64,000 nucleotides of DNA from the NCBI GenBank assembly GCA_963762605.1, contig CAVXLJ010000016.1, positions 121,563-185,562 of the forward strand, in the 5' to 3' direction. The position numbers were made by a program, and so were the translations under genes. This DNA comes from CAVSRC01 sp963762605. GTDB lineage: Bacteria > Pseudomonadota > Alphaproteobacteria > Rhizobiales > Kaistiaceae. Every line of letters begins with the position of its first letter. The stretch's first letter is position 1. Under the pieces are notes generated by a model. It made no database searches. It saw nothing but the letters and a program-made list of their open reading frames with translations, and had not been told where the DNA came from. Positions 51,911-61,108 of this stretch are shown here, one piece after another.

Positions 51911-53227
51911 CTACTTTTGCCCGCTCCGCTCGCGTCTCAGCCGCGCCCAGTAGTCCAGCCGCTTGCGGATTTCGCGCTCAAAGCCGCGGTCGGGCGGGTC
52001 GTAGAAGCTCTGCCGGCCGAGCGCCTCGGGAAAGTAGTCCTGGCCCGAAAATGCGTCCGGCTGGTCGTGATCGTAGCGGTAGCCTTCGCCATAGCCTTCC
52101 TGGCGCATCAGGCCGGTGGGGGCGTTGAGGATGATCTTGGGCGGCGCCAGAGAACCGCCCTTCTTGGCGGTCGCGATGGCCGCCGAGAAGGCGGTGTAGA
52201 CGGCGTTCGATTTGGGCGCCGTGGCGAGATAGACGGTCGCCTCGGCCAGTGCCAGCTCGCCCTCCGGCGAGCCCAGGTAATCGTAGGCGTCCTTGGCGGC
52301 GAGCGCGATCGACAGCGCCTGCGGGTCGGCCAGGCCGACATCCTCCATCGCCATGCGCACCAGGCGCCGGCCGATATAGAGCGGCAGCTCCCCGGCATCG
52401 AGCATGCGCGCCAAGTAATAGAGAGCCGCGTCCGGGTCCGAGCCGCGCACCGATTTGTGCAGCGCCGATATGAGGTTGTAGTGGCCGTCCTGGCCCTTGT
52501 CGTAGAGCGGCGCCCGGCGCTGCGTGATCCGCTGCAGGGCGTCCGCATCGAACACCTCACCGGGCTTTGCGGCCCGCCACACCTCTTCCGCCAGTGTCAG
52601 CGCGGCGCGGCCGTCGGCGTCGGCCATGGCGATCAGCATGGCCCGCGCCGCCTCGTCGAGCGGCAGCCTGCTTCCCTCGACCGCCTCGGCCCGCTCCAGG
52701 AGACGGGTCAACGCCGCCTCGTCGAGCGGCTTGAACACCAGCACGCGCGCACGCGAGAGCAGCGCCGCGTTCAGCTCGAAGGATGGGTTCTCGGTCGTGG
52801 CGCCGACCAGCGTGACGGTTCCGTCCTCCACCACCGGCAGGAAGGAATCCTGCTGTGCCCGGTTGAAACGATGAATCTCGTCGACGAAGAGCAGCGTCCC
52901 CTGCCCCGTCTGGCGCCGCCCGCGCGCCTGATCGAACACCTTCTTGAGGTCGGCGACGCCGGAGAAGACGGCGGAAATCTGCTCGAAGCGAAGGTCGGTC
53001 TCGCGCGCCAGCAGGCGCGCCACCGTGGTCTTGCCGGTGCCCGGCGGTCCCCAGAAGACCAGCGAACCCAGCGAGCCGGAATGCAGCATCCGGGTGAGCG
53101 CGCCGTCCGGTCCCAGCAGGTGGTCCTGGCCGACGACATCGGCGAGCTTCTCCGGCCTCAGCCGGTCCGCCAGCGGCCGCGGTGCCTCCTTCTCAAGCCC
53201 TGCTGCCTCAAACAGCGACGCCACCAC
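51911..53227 (-). CDS. rarA: Replication-associated recombination protein A (MgsA)
   Basis: A 438-residue AAA+ ATPase related to clamp loaders, acting at stalled forks. Walker A is GPPGTGKT (60-67), Walker B LLFVDEIHRF (D116, E117), the sensor segment GTVTLVGATTENPSFELNAALLSR, and the C-terminal RQEGYGEGYRYDHDQPDAFSGQ tail is typical. It lies just after the DegP-like protease gene on the same strand, six bases from its stop. Confidence 0.95.
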   Translation of the reverse strand: MVASLFEAAGLEKEAPRPLADRLRPEKLADVVGQDHLLGPDGALTRMLHSGSLGSLVFWGPPGTGKTTVARLLARETDLRFEQISAVFSGVADLKKVFDQARGRRQTGQGTLLFVDEIHRFNRAQQDSFLPVVEDGTVTLVGATTENPSFELNAALLSRARVLVFKPLDEAALTRLLERAEAVEGSRLPLDEAARAMLIAMADADGRAALTLAEEVWRAAKPGEVFDADALQRITQRRAPLYDKGQDGHYNLISALHKSVRGSDPDAALYYLARMLDAGELPLYIGRRLVRMAMEDVGLADPQALSIALAAKDAYDYLGSPEGELALAEATVYLATAPKSNAVYTAFSAAIATAKKGGSLAPPKIILNAPTGLMRQEGYGEGYRYDHDQPDAFSGQDYFPEALGRQSFYDPPDRGFEREIRKRLDYWARLRRERSGQK

Positions 53228-53233
53228 GTCTCC

Positions 53234-54634
53234 TCAGCTGCGGAACTGGAGGTGAACCTTCTGGCCGCCGCGCTGATAGATCAGATCCCAGAAACCCGTG
53301 TTCTGGCTGGCAACGCGGGCAAGCTGCCGGGTCGAGTCGATGGCGACACCGTTCAGCTTGACGATGACGTCTCCGCGCTGGAGGCCGGCAGCGTTGGCCG
53401 GCGAGTTGTCGGATACACTGGCGACGATGACGCCGGTGGGATCGCCGGCATAGAGCAATTCGTCGGCAACCGCCGGCGACAGGTTGAGGACGGTGGCGCC
53501 GGCCACCGGCGAGCCGCCGGAAATGGTCATCTCGGCGCGCGGCACCGTCTCCGGCGCCGGCTCCAGCTTGATCGTCGTCGTGTATTCCTTGTGGTCGCGC
53601 TCAATACCGAGAGTGGCGGTGCCGCCAACGCCCAGCGTGGCGAGTCGATAGTTGAGCGTGCCGACATCGCCCACCGGTTCGCCATCGACGGTGGTGATCA
53701 CGTCCTTGCTCTGCAGGTGCGCGGCCGCCGCCGGCCCGCTGGGGTTGACATCGGCAACCAGCACGCCGCCCGGCGTATTGAGCCCCATGGCGTCGGCGAT
53801 ATCCTGCGTCACACTCTGCAGCGTGGCGCCCAGCCACGGCCGCTTCGGCGCCTGGCCGGTGGCCGCGGCGCTGACCACGGCATGCACCAGATTCGACGGA
53901 ATGGCGAAGCCGATGCCGGTGGAGCCGCCCGACGGGGTGACGATCATGCGGTTGATGCCGACCAGTTGGCCGTTCATGTCGACCAGCGCCCCGCCGGAAT
54001 TGCCGGGATTGATGGCGGCATCGGTCTGGATGAAATACTGGTCCTGAGACTGGTCGCCGGGCACATGGGCAAAAGCCGAGACGATGCCGCTGGTGACTGT
54101 CTGGCCGACGCCGAAGGGGTCGCCGATGGCCAGCACCAGATCGCCGACCTCCACCTTGTCCGAATTGGCGAAGCTGATGGTCGGGAGGTTCGACCCGGCT
54201 CCCGTGATCTTGAGCACGGCGAGATCGGAGCGCTGGTCCTTGAGCACGATATCGGCCGGGAACTCACGCTTGTCGGACAGCGCGACCTTGACCTGATCGG
54301 CGTGGGCCACGACGTGGAAATTCGTCACGATCAGGCCGGAGGGGTCGATGATGACGCCGGACCCCAGCGAGCGCTGGACGCGCTGGCTCGGCTGGCCGCC
54401 GAGATCGCCGAAGAAGCGACGGAAGAAGGGGTCAGCGAAGAAGGGCGAGGACTGCTGCTCGACCACGCGCGAAGCGTAGACATTGACCACCGCCGGGGCG
54501 ACCTTCTTGACGACCGGGGCGAAGGAGAGCTGCACCATCGCCGGGTCGGACGGAACCAGCCGCTCGGCGGCAAGCGCGCCCGTCCCGAAGACCAGCGTCA
54601 GCGAAGTCAATCCAATCGCAATCCATCGCAGCAT
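53234..54634 (-). CDS. Do family serine endopeptidase (DegP/HtrA)
   Basis: A 466-residue periplasmic chaperone-protease. A signal peptide (1-23) is followed by the trypsin-like domain with H107 (TNFHVVAH), D137 (DQRSDLAVL) and S213 (NPGNSGGALVD), and two PDZ domains (about 265-350 and 375-460). A short Q-linker region with FRRFFGD lies near residue 72. It removes misfolded envelope proteins. It is followed immediately by rarA. Confidence 0.95.
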   Translation of the reverse strand: MLRWIAIGLTSLTLVFGTGALAAERLVPSDPAMVQLSFAPVVKKVAPAVVNVYASRVVEQQSSPFFADPFFRRFFGDLGGQPSQRVQRSLGSGVIIDPSGLIVTNFHVVAHADQVKVALSDKREFPADIVLKDQRSDLAVLKITGAGSNLPTISFANSDKVEVGDLVLAIGDPFGVGQTVTSGIVSAFAHVPGDQSQDQYFIQTDAAINPGNSGGALVDMNGQLVGINRMIVTPSGGSTGIGFAIPSNLVHAVVSAAATGQAPKRPWLGATLQSVTQDIADAMGLNTPGGVLVADVNPSGPAAAAHLQSKDVITTVDGEPVGDVGTLNYRLATLGVGGTATLGIERDHKEYTTTIKLEPAPETVPRAEMTISGGSPVAGATVLNLSPAVADELLYAGDPTGVIVASVSDNSPANAAGLQRGDVIVKLNGVAIDSTRQLARVASQNTGFWDLIYQRGGQKVHLQFRS

Positions 54635-54750
54635 CGTTCCTGCCCTTGCTTGCCTCTGCCGTCACCCATGTGAGGCAGAAATGCTACACCAAATGCGGCG
54701 CCGGCGTGACAATTCCGCCTGCGGCCACTAAGCGCTGAGCCGAGCACAAG

Positions 54751-54772
54751 AAAAAGGGCGGTCGCGCCGCCC
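54751..54772 (-). terminator. Terminator of the alpha ribosomal operon
   Basis: Six-base arms (54756-54761, 54767-54772) with a five-base loop, followed on the minus strand by T at 54755-54751. It lies 35 bases past the rplQ stop. Confidence 0.85.
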
Positions 54773-54806
54773 ATTTTCCAACATCTGCGATGAAAGACGG
54801 GGCCGC

Positions 54807-55250
54807 TCAGGCCGAGGCTTCCGCCGCGATACCGCCAGAGGCCGCCACCTGCTCGGCGTGGCGCGCTCGGTCCTCTGCCCCCTTGGCCTCACGGTCGCGA
54901 TCAACGAACTCGATCACCGCCACCGGGGCACTGTCGCCGAGGCGGAAGCCCGCTTTCATGACGCGGGTGTAGCCGCCCGCCCGGGCCTTGTAGCGCGGGC
55001 CGATGGTGTCGAAGAGCTTCTTGACCGAGCCGAGATCGCGCAATTGCGCAATCGCCTGACGGCGGGCATGCAGATCGCCGCGCTTGGCCAGCGTCACCAG
55101 CTTCTCGACGATGGGCCTGAGGTCCTTCGCCTTGGGCAGGGTCGTGACGATCTGCTCGTGTGTGATCAGCGACGCGGCGAGATTGGCGAACAGGGCCTTG
55201 CGGTGGCTCTGCGAGCGGTTCAAGCGGCGGCCCGATTTTCCGTGGCGCAT
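54807..55250 (-). CDS. rplQ: 50S ribosomal protein L17
   Basis: A 147-residue L17 with MRHGKSGRRLNRSQSHRKAL and LITHEQIVTTLPKAKDLRP, LVTLAKRGDLHARRQAIAQL, then YTRVMKAGFRLGDSAPVAVIEFVDRD. The last 20 residues are an alanine- and glutamate-rich extension. It follows rpoA in the usual order and is the last gene before the operon terminator. Confidence 0.97.
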   Translation of the reverse strand: MRHGKSGRRLNRSQSHRKALFANLAASLITHEQIVTTLPKAKDLRPIVEKLVTLAKRGDLHARRQAIAQLRDLGSVKKLFDTIGPRYKARAGGYTRVMKAGFRLGDSAPVAVIEFVDRDREAKGAEDRARHAEQVAASGGIAAEASA

Positions 55251-55287
55251 TTTACTCTCCCTGCCTCGACTTAGGTCGGGCGCGGCA

Positions 55288-56307
55288 TCAATAGTGGTCT
55301 TCGTAACGCTTGGCCAGCTCGTCGATATTCTCCGGCGGCCAGTTGGGCACTTCCATGCCGAGATGGAGACCCATCTGGGCAAGCACTTCCTTGATCTCGT
55401 TGAGCGACTTGCGGCCGAAGTTCGGCGTGCGCAGCATCTCGGCTTCCGTCTTCTGGATGAGGTCGCCGATATAGACGATGTTGTCGTTCTTCAGGCAGTT
55501 GGCCGAGCGCACCGAAAGTTCCAGCTCGTCCACCTTCTTGAGCAGCGCCGGATTGAAGGCGAGCTCGGGGATGGTGGTTTCGGCAACCGGCTTCTGCGGC
55601 TCCTCGAAATTGACGAAGATCGACAGCTGGTCCTGCAGAATGCGCGCCGCATAGGCGACCGCATCCTCGGCGCGGATCGAGCCGTTGGTCTCCACCGTGA
55701 GCGTCAGCTTGTCATAGTCGAGCACCTGCCCCTCGCGGGTGTTCTCGACGCGGTAGGATACCTTCTTCACCGGCGAATAGAGGCTGTCGACCGGAATCAG
55801 GCCGATCGGCGCATCCTCCGGCCGGTTGCGGTCGGCGGTGACATAGCCCTTGCCGGTATCGACGGTGAATTCCATGCGGATCTCGGCGCCTTCGTCGAGC
55901 GTGCACAGCACCAGGTCGGGATTGAGGATCTCGATGTCGCCGACAGTCTGAATGTCGCCGGCGGTGACCACGCCCGGGCCCTGCTTGCGCACGACCATGC
56001 GCTTCGGTCCCTCGCCCTGCATACGGATGGCGATTTCCTTGATGTTGAGGACGATGTCGGTCACGTCTTCGCGCACGCCCGCGATCGACGAGAACTCGTG
56101 CAGCACGCCGTCGATCTGAACGGCCTTGACCGCCGCCCCCTGCAGCGAGGACAGGAGCACGCGGCGCAGCGCATTGCCCAGCGTCAGACCGAAGCCGCGC
56201 TCCAGCGGCTCCGCCACCACGGTGGCGAAACGCTTGGCATCGGAACCGGACGCGATCTCGAGCTTGTTCGGTTTGATCAGCTCTTGCCAGTTCTTCTGGA
56301 TTGTCAC
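55288..56307 (-). CDS. rpoA: RNA polymerase alpha subunit
   Basis: A 339-residue alpha subunit. The N-terminal dimerisation domain starts IQKNWQELIKPNKLE, has GFGLTLGNALRRVLLSS and continues to about 235; the C-terminal domain (about 255-325) has ELELSVRSANCLKNDNI and FGRKSLNEIKEVLAQMGL, which binds UP elements and activators. The start is GTG at 56307, with AGGAAGAGG before it. The gene lies between rpsK and rplQ. Confidence 0.97.
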   Translation of the reverse strand: MTIQKNWQELIKPNKLEIASGSDAKRFATVVAEPLERGFGLTLGNALRRVLLSSLQGAAVKAVQIDGVLHEFSSIAGVREDVTDIVLNIKEIAIRMQGEGPKRMVVRKQGPGVVTAGDIQTVGDIEILNPDLVLCTLDEGAEIRMEFTVDTGKGYVTADRNRPEDAPIGLIPVDSLYSPVKKVSYRVENTREGQVLDYDKLTLTVETNGSIRAEDAVAYAARILQDQLSIFVNFEEPQKPVAETTIPELAFNPALLKKVDELELSVRSANCLKNDNIVYIGDLIQKTEAEMLRTPNFGRKSLNEIKEVLAQMGLHLGMEVPNWPPENIDELAKRYEDHY

Positions 56308-56402
56308 GAGCCTCTTCCTTTCACTTGTCCGGCCGTCCGGGAGGGGACGGCCAAAAGGTGGCCGCATCCGGCCGCATCAGCACCAAGGTCCTTGAGCCGG
56401 CG

Positions 56403-56792
56403 TCAGACGCGCCGGCGCTTGCGTGGACGGCAGCCGTTGTGGGCGATCGGCGTCACGTCGCGGATCGACGTGATGATGAAGCCGGCCGACTGCAACGCGC
56501 GCAGCGCCGACTCGCGCCCCGAACCAGGGCCCGACACCTCGACCTCGAGCATCTTGACGCCATGCTCGCTGGCCTTCTTGCCGGCATCTTCCGCCGCCAT
56601 CTGGGCGGCATAGGGCGTCGACTTGCGCGAGCCCTTGAACCCCATCAGGCCGGACGACGACCAGGAGATGGCGTTGCCCTGCGCGTCGGTGATGGTGATC
56701 ATCGTGTTGTTGAAGCTGGAATTCACATGCGCCACGCCGGAGGTGATGTTCTTGCGCTCCCGGCGGCGCACGCGCGTTGCATCCTTCGCCAT
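56403..56792 (-). CDS. rpsK: 30S ribosomal protein S11
   Basis: A 129-residue S11: NITSGVAHVNSSFNNTMITI, SWSSSGLMGFKGSRKSTPYAAQ, and the C-terminal IRDVTPIAHNGCRPRKRRRV. It helps form the platform of the small subunit. It lies between rpsM and rpoA; the gap to rpsM holds a palindromic repeat. Confidence 0.97.
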   Translation of the reverse strand: MAKDATRVRRRERKNITSGVAHVNSSFNNTMITITDAQGNAISWSSSGLMGFKGSRKSTPYAAQMAAEDAGKKASEHGVKMLEVEVSGPGSGRESALRALQSAGFIITSIRDVTPIAHNGCRPRKRRRV

Positions 56793-56862
56793 TTCTTGTC
56801 CTTAGCCTTCGATCTCAACACCGCCGTAGTCCCAGCGGCTCCACCTGGAATGGGCAGTCGAC

Positions 56863-56916
56863 AATGGGCAGTCGGCAGTCGATCGATTGCCGAATGCCTG
56901 CTGCCGAATGCCCAAT
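56863..56916. repeat. Palindromic repeat between rpsM and rpsK
   Basis: Arms of 16 bases (56863-56878 and 56901-56916) pair at 14 positions around a 22-base loop. Part of the left arm is also repeated directly at 56849-56859. It fills the gap in an otherwise compact ribosomal operon. Confidence 0.65.
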
Positions 56917-57284
56917 TACTTCTTCTTACCGGCAATCGCCCGTGCCGGGCCCTTGCGGGTGCGCGCATTGGTATGCGTGCGCTGGCCGCGAACCGGCAGA
57001 CCGCGGCGATGCCTGAGGCCCCGATAGCAGCCGAGGTCCATCAGCCGCTTGATGTTCATCGCCACCTCGCGCCTGAGGTCGCCCTCGACGAGATGGTCGT
57101 GATCGATCAAGTCGCGAATCTGAGCGACTTCGGCGTCGGTCAACTGGGCGGTGCGACGCTCAGCCGGGATGTCGACCTTGGCGCAGATGTCCTTCGCCTT
57201 GGCCGGCCCGATGCCGTGAATGTACTGCAGCGCGATGACAACGCGCTTGTTGGTCGGGATATTGACGCCTGCGATGCGGGCCAA
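56916..57284 (-). CDS. rpsM: 30S ribosomal protein S13
   Basis: A 122-residue S13 of the head of the small subunit: ARIAGVNIPTNKRVVIALQYIHGIGPAKAKDIC, TDAEVAQIRDLI and the C-terminal RHRRGLPVRGQRTHTNARTRKG. The start is TTG at 57284, with GAGGAG eight bases upstream, since no ATG fits the conserved start. It follows adk after a 192-base gap. Confidence 0.96.
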   Translation of the reverse strand: MARIAGVNIPTNKRVVIALQYIHGIGPAKAKDICAKVDIPAERRTAQLTDAEVAQIRDLIDHDHLVEGDLRREVAMNIKRLMDLGCYRGLRHRRGLPVRGQRTHTNARTRKGPARAIAGKKK

Positions 57285-57476
57285 TGTCGTCACTCCTCTC
57301 GCCCGGTCCCGAAGGATCGGCATTTACTGGTATGTCTGCGGGGCTTGCCGGTAACGCAAAGTGCGGCCCCGACACCCCTTCCGGCTACCGGCACCGCAAA
57401 TCTGCAAAAAGCGCAGAATTATGGGCGGTAGATAGCGATCCGGCGGCTTTTCGTCAACCGGCCGGACCTTTATTCC

Positions 57477-58058
57477 TTACGCCGCGGTCGCCTCTCTGAG
57501 CGCGGCTTCGATCGCCTGGGCGACCTCGTCCATGGTGCCCATGCCGTCCACCCGGGACAGCATGCCCTTGCCCTCGTAGTACCCCGAAACCGGCGCCGTC
57601 TGCTCGGTATAGACCGCGAAGCGACGGCGCGCCGTCTCTTCATTGTCGTCCGCCCGCGCCCCGCCGGTCTCCTTGGCGCGATTGACGATACGCGCGATCA
57701 GCTCTTCTTCGTCGACCGTCATTTCCACGACCGCATCGAGACTTAGATTAAGTTTCTCAAGTAATTTATCAAGCGCCTCGGCCTGCGCGACCGTGCGCGG
57801 AAAGCCGTCCAGAATGAAACCGTTGGCCACGTCCGGCTGGCGCAAGCGGTCGGCAATGATCTCGACCATGACGTCGTCGGGCACCAGGTCGCCGCGCGCC
57901 ATGATCTCCTGCGCCCGCTTGCCCACCGGCGTGCCGGCGGCCACGGCCGCGCGCAGCATGTCGCCGGTCGACAGCTGGACGATATTGTATTTGGCGACCA
58001 GCCGTTGTGCCTGCGTTCCCTTGCCGGCCCCCGGCGGCCCGAGAAGAATCAGTCTCAT
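57477..58058 (-). CDS. adk: Adenylate kinase
   Basis: A 193-residue enzyme converting AMP and ATP to two ADP. The P-loop is LLGPPGAGKGTQAQRL; the LID-proximal region has GFPRTVAQAEALD, with catalytic arginines in REP/RTV positions. It is the short form without a zinc LID. Its start overlaps the secY stop, as usual for secY-adk. Confidence 0.97.
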   Translation of the reverse strand: MRLILLGPPGAGKGTQAQRLVAKYNIVQLSTGDMLRAAVAAGTPVGKRAQEIMARGDLVPDDVMVEIIADRLRQPDVANGFILDGFPRTVAQAEALDKLLEKLNLSLDAVVEMTVDEEELIARIVNRAKETGGARADDNEETARRRFAVYTEQTAPVSGYYEGKGMLSRVDGMGTMDEVAQAIEAALREATAA

Positions 58059-59388
58059 CGCGCACGCCCCTTCAGTCGCGACTTCTTGATCAGGCCCTCA
58101 TACTGATGGGCAAGCAGATGCCCCTGAACCTGGGCGACGGTATCCATGGTGACGCTGACGACGATGAGCAGCGAAGTGCCGCCGAAGTAGAACGGCACGC
58201 CGGTGTAGTCGATCAGGATCTGCGGCAACAGACAGACGAGCACGAGATAGATGGCGCCGAGCACCGTGATCCGCGTCAGCACGAAGTCGATGTAGTCGGC
58301 GGTATTCTTGCCCGGCCGGATGCCGGGAACGAAGCCGCCATGCTTCTTCAGGTTGTCGGCCGTGTCCGTCGGATTGAACACGATCGCCGTGTAGAAGAAG
58401 GCGAAGAAGATGATCATCCCGGCATAGAGGATCATGTAGAGCGGCTGGCCGCGGCCGAGCAGCGCCGTGATCGTCGTCAGCCAGCCGGGCCCCTGGCCGG
58501 CGGTGAAATTGGCCACCGTCACCGGCAGCAGCAGCAGCGAGGAGGCGAAGATCGGCGGGATGACGCCGGAGGTGTTGAGCTTGAGCGGCAGGTGCGAGGA
58601 ATCGCCCTGGAACATGCGGTTGCCGACCTGGCGCTTGGGATACTGGATCAGCAGCCGCCGCTGGGCGCGCTCGACGAAGACGATGAAGGCGATGACGCCG
58701 ATCGCCATGGCGCCGCACGGCGATGATGAGCACCGGCGACAGCGCGCCTTCGCGGCCGAGTTCGAGGGTGCCGATGAGGGCATGCGGCAGGTTGGCGACG
58801 ATGCCGGAAAAGATGATCAGCGACAGGCCGTTGCCGATGCCGCGCGAGGTGATCTGCTCGCCCAGCCACATCAGGAACATGGTGCCGCCGGTGAGCGTGA
58901 CCACCGTCGTCAGGATGAAGAACGGGCCGGGATTGATGACGATGTTGGTGCCGCCCTGGAGGCCGAGCGCGATGCCGTAGGCCTGCAGCGCCGACAGCAC
59001 GACCGTGCCGTAGCGCGTCCACTGGTTGATGACCTTGCGGCCCTGCTCGCCTTCCTTCTTGAGCTGCTCGAGCGTCGGGATCACCGACGTCATCAGCTGC
59101 ATGATGATCGACGACGGAAATGTAGGGCATGACGCCGAGGGCGAAGATCGCCATGCGGCCGACCGCACCACCGGAGAACATGTTGAACATGCCGATGATG
59201 CCGGTCTGGGCGTTGTTGAACGCCTGGGCCAGCGCTTCCGGGTTGATGCCGGGGACCGGGACATAGGTGCCCAGCCGGTAGACCAGCAGGGCGCCGAGGG
59301 TGAACCAGATACGCTTCTTGAGCGCCTCGGCCTTGGCGAACGCGCCGAAATTCAGGTTGGCTGCGAGTTGTTCTGCCGCCGATGCCAT
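58055..59388 (-). CDS. secY: Preprotein translocase subunit SecY, two single-base insertions
   Basis: SecY, the ten-helix channel of the Sec pathway (443 residues once repaired). The first third reads MASAAEQLAANLNFGAFAKA, RIWFTLGALLVYRLGTYVPVPG and GRMAIFALGVMPYIS, then breaks at an extra base (59115). The frame continues SIIMQLMTSVIPTLEQLKKEG and breaks again at an extra base (58715) before AMAIGVIAFIVFVERAQRR. Removing both bases gives one intact reading frame to the stop at 58055. Because secY is essential, these are probably sequence errors. Confidence 0.93.
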
Positions 59389-59407
59389 GGGTCCGCTCCG
59401 TTCCGGC

Positions 59408-59887
59408 CTATTCGGCCGTAGCCGCCGTCGCCCCCGCGATCTTCACCGTGCCACCGGCTTTCTCGATCGCCGCGATCGCAGCCTTCGACGCGCCGGCCAC
59501 CTCGAAATCGACCTTGGCCGTGATCTCGCCGTTGGCGAGCAGCCGCACGCCATCGCGCTCGCGGCGGATGACCCCCGCCGCCGCCAGCGCCGCCGCCGTC
59601 ACCGGCGCCTTGCCGTCGAGCTTGCCGGCGTCGATCGCCTTCTGCACGCGATCGATGCCGACCTGGTTGTAGTCCTTGGCGAAGATGTTCCTGAAGCCGC
59701 GCTTCGGCAGGCGCCGATGCAGCGGCATCTGACCGCCCTCGAAGCCCTTGATGGCGACGCCGGTGCGCGACTTCTGGCCCTTGACGCCGCGGCCGGCGGT
59801 CTTGCCCTTGCCCGAGCCGATGCCGCGCCCGACGCGCATGCGGTCCTTGGCGGCGCCGGCCTTGTCGGCCAATTCGTTGAGTTTCAT
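59408..59887 (-). CDS. rplO: 50S ribosomal protein L15
   Basis: A 159-residue L15: MKLNELADKAGAAKDRMRVGRGIGSGKGKTAGRGVKG-type start (glycine- and lysine-rich), KGFEGGQMPLHRRLPKRGF, and a C-terminal GEITAKVDFEVAGASKAAI. It follows rpmD and precedes secY, as usual in the spc operon. No breaks are seen. Confidence 0.96.
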   Translation of the reverse strand: MKLNELADKAGAAKDRMRVGRGIGSGKGKTAGRGVKGQKSRTGVAIKGFEGGQMPLHRRLPKRGFRNIFAKDYNQVGIDRVQKAIDAGKLDGKAPVTAAALAAAGVIRRERDGVRLLANGEITAKVDFEVAGASKAAIAAIEKAGGTVKIAGATAATAE

Positions 59888-59903
59888 GGCGATTTCTTCC
59901 CTC

Positions 59904-60105
59904 TCACGCCTCGTCGACGATGCGCACGAGGTGCGACACGCTCGCGATCATGCCGCGCACGGCCGGATTGTCAGGCAGCGTCTTGCGCCGGCGGATGCGG
60001 TTGAGGCCGAGCCCGATGAGGGTCTGGCGCTGGACGGCGGGGCGCCGGCTGGGGCTCGCCACCTGCTCGACGACCAGGGTCTTGCCCGCGCTCTTGCTTT
60101 GCCAT
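59904..60105 (-). CDS. rpmD: 50S ribosomal protein L30, single-base insertion
   Basis: L30 of about 66 residues. The start ATG at 60105 with GAGG leader runs into the wrong frame after three codons. Removing one A of the AAA at 60098-60100 gives KSAGKTLVVEQVASPSRR, then QTLIGLGLNRIRRRKTLPDN and a proper end VSHLVRIVDEA. The conserved L30 motif is thus intact apart from one base. Confidence 0.85.
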
Positions 60106-60127
60106 CTGCCCTGTTCCTCGATCCCGC

Positions 60128-60685
60128 TCAGGCTTCGACCGTCTCGGCGTCGACGTCGCGCCGGCGGGCCTGCAACGTCGACACCTTGATGCCGCGGCGG
60201 GCAGCCACGCCACGCGGGCTGTCCTCGTTCTTCAGCGCATCGAAGGTGGCGCGCACCATGTTGTACGGGTTCGACGACCCGAACGACTTGGCGACCACGT
60301 CCTGCACGCCGAGCGTCTCGAACACCGCGCGCATCGGGCCGCCGGCGATGATGCCGGTGCCGGGCGGCGCGGCGCGGCAGATCACCTTGCCGGCGCCGTG
60401 GCGGCCGGCGACGTCGTGGTGCAGCGTGCGGCCTTCGCGCAGCGGCACCCGCATCAGCCCGCGCTTGGCGGCATCGGTCGCCTTGCGGATCGCTTCCGGC
60501 ACCTCGCGCGCCTTGCCGTGGCCGAAGCCGACGCGACCCTTCTGGTCGCCGACGACGACGAGCGCGGCGAAGCCGAAGCGACGGCCGCCCTTCACCACCT
60601 TGGCGACGCGATTGATGTGGACCAGCTTGTCGACAAACTCGCTGTCCTCCCGGTCGCGGTCGCGTTCTCTCGGTTCTCTCGCCAT
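60128..60685 (-). CDS. rpsE: 30S ribosomal protein S5
   Basis: A 185-residue S5: EFVDKLVHINRVAKVVKGGRR, FAALVVVGDQKGRVGFGHGKA, and GTGIIAGGPMRAVFETLGVQDVVAKSFGSS. The C-terminal tail is basic. It lies between rplR and rpmD and is intact. Confidence 0.97.
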   Translation of the reverse strand: MAREPRERDRDREDSEFVDKLVHINRVAKVVKGGRRFGFAALVVVGDQKGRVGFGHGKAREVPEAIRKATDAAKRGLMRVPLREGRTLHHDVAGRHGAGKVICRAAPPGTGIIAGGPMRAVFETLGVQDVVAKSFGSSNPYNMVRATFDALKNEDSPRGVAARRGIKVSTLQARRRDVDAETVEA

Positions 60686-60738
60686 ATGTCCGTCCGTCGG
60701 TCCGATATCGTTGTCGCGGCGGTCCGCCGCAAGAGGTG

Positions 60739-61095
60739 TCAGAAGTTGAGGCCGCCCTCGCGTGCCCCGTCGGCCAGGGCCTTCACCCGGCCGTGATAGA
60801 GATAGCCGCCGCGGTCGAAGACCACGTCCTTAACGCCCGCCTTGACCGCGCGCTCGGCAAGCAGCTTGCCGACCTCGGCCGCAGCCGCCGCGTCCGCACC
60901 GGTCTTCAACTTCTCGCGAAGGTCCTTCTCGATCGACGAGGCCGCGGCGAGCGTGCGCCCGGCGGTATCGTCGATGACCTGCGCATAGATGTGCTTCGAC
61001 GAGCGGAAGACGCTCAGCCGCGCGCGGCCGGCGCCAGCCTTGCGAACGGCTTGGCGGACGCGGGCAATCCGGCGGGCCCTGGTTTTGGTCAGCAT
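60739..61095 (-). CDS. rplR: 50S ribosomal protein L18
   Basis: A 118-residue L18, 5S rRNA-binding: RLSVFRSSKHIYAQVIDD, TLAAASS and the end VKDVVFDRGGYLYHGRVKALADGAREGGLNF. Intact, between rplF and rpsE. Confidence 0.97.
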   Translation of the reverse strand: MLTKTRARRIARVRQAVRKAGAGRARLSVFRSSKHIYAQVIDDTAGRTLAAASSIEKDLREKLKTGADAAAAAEVGKLLAERAVKAGVKDVVFDRGGYLYHGRVKALADGAREGGLNF

Positions 61096-61108
61096 GGCTC
61101 TCGTCCCG

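Noticed and set aside
51158..54673. An 1171-residue plus-strand open frame
   Set aside because: It covers the minus-strand HemG-like, rarA and DegP-like genes, which have clear catalytic motifs; the long frame has none.
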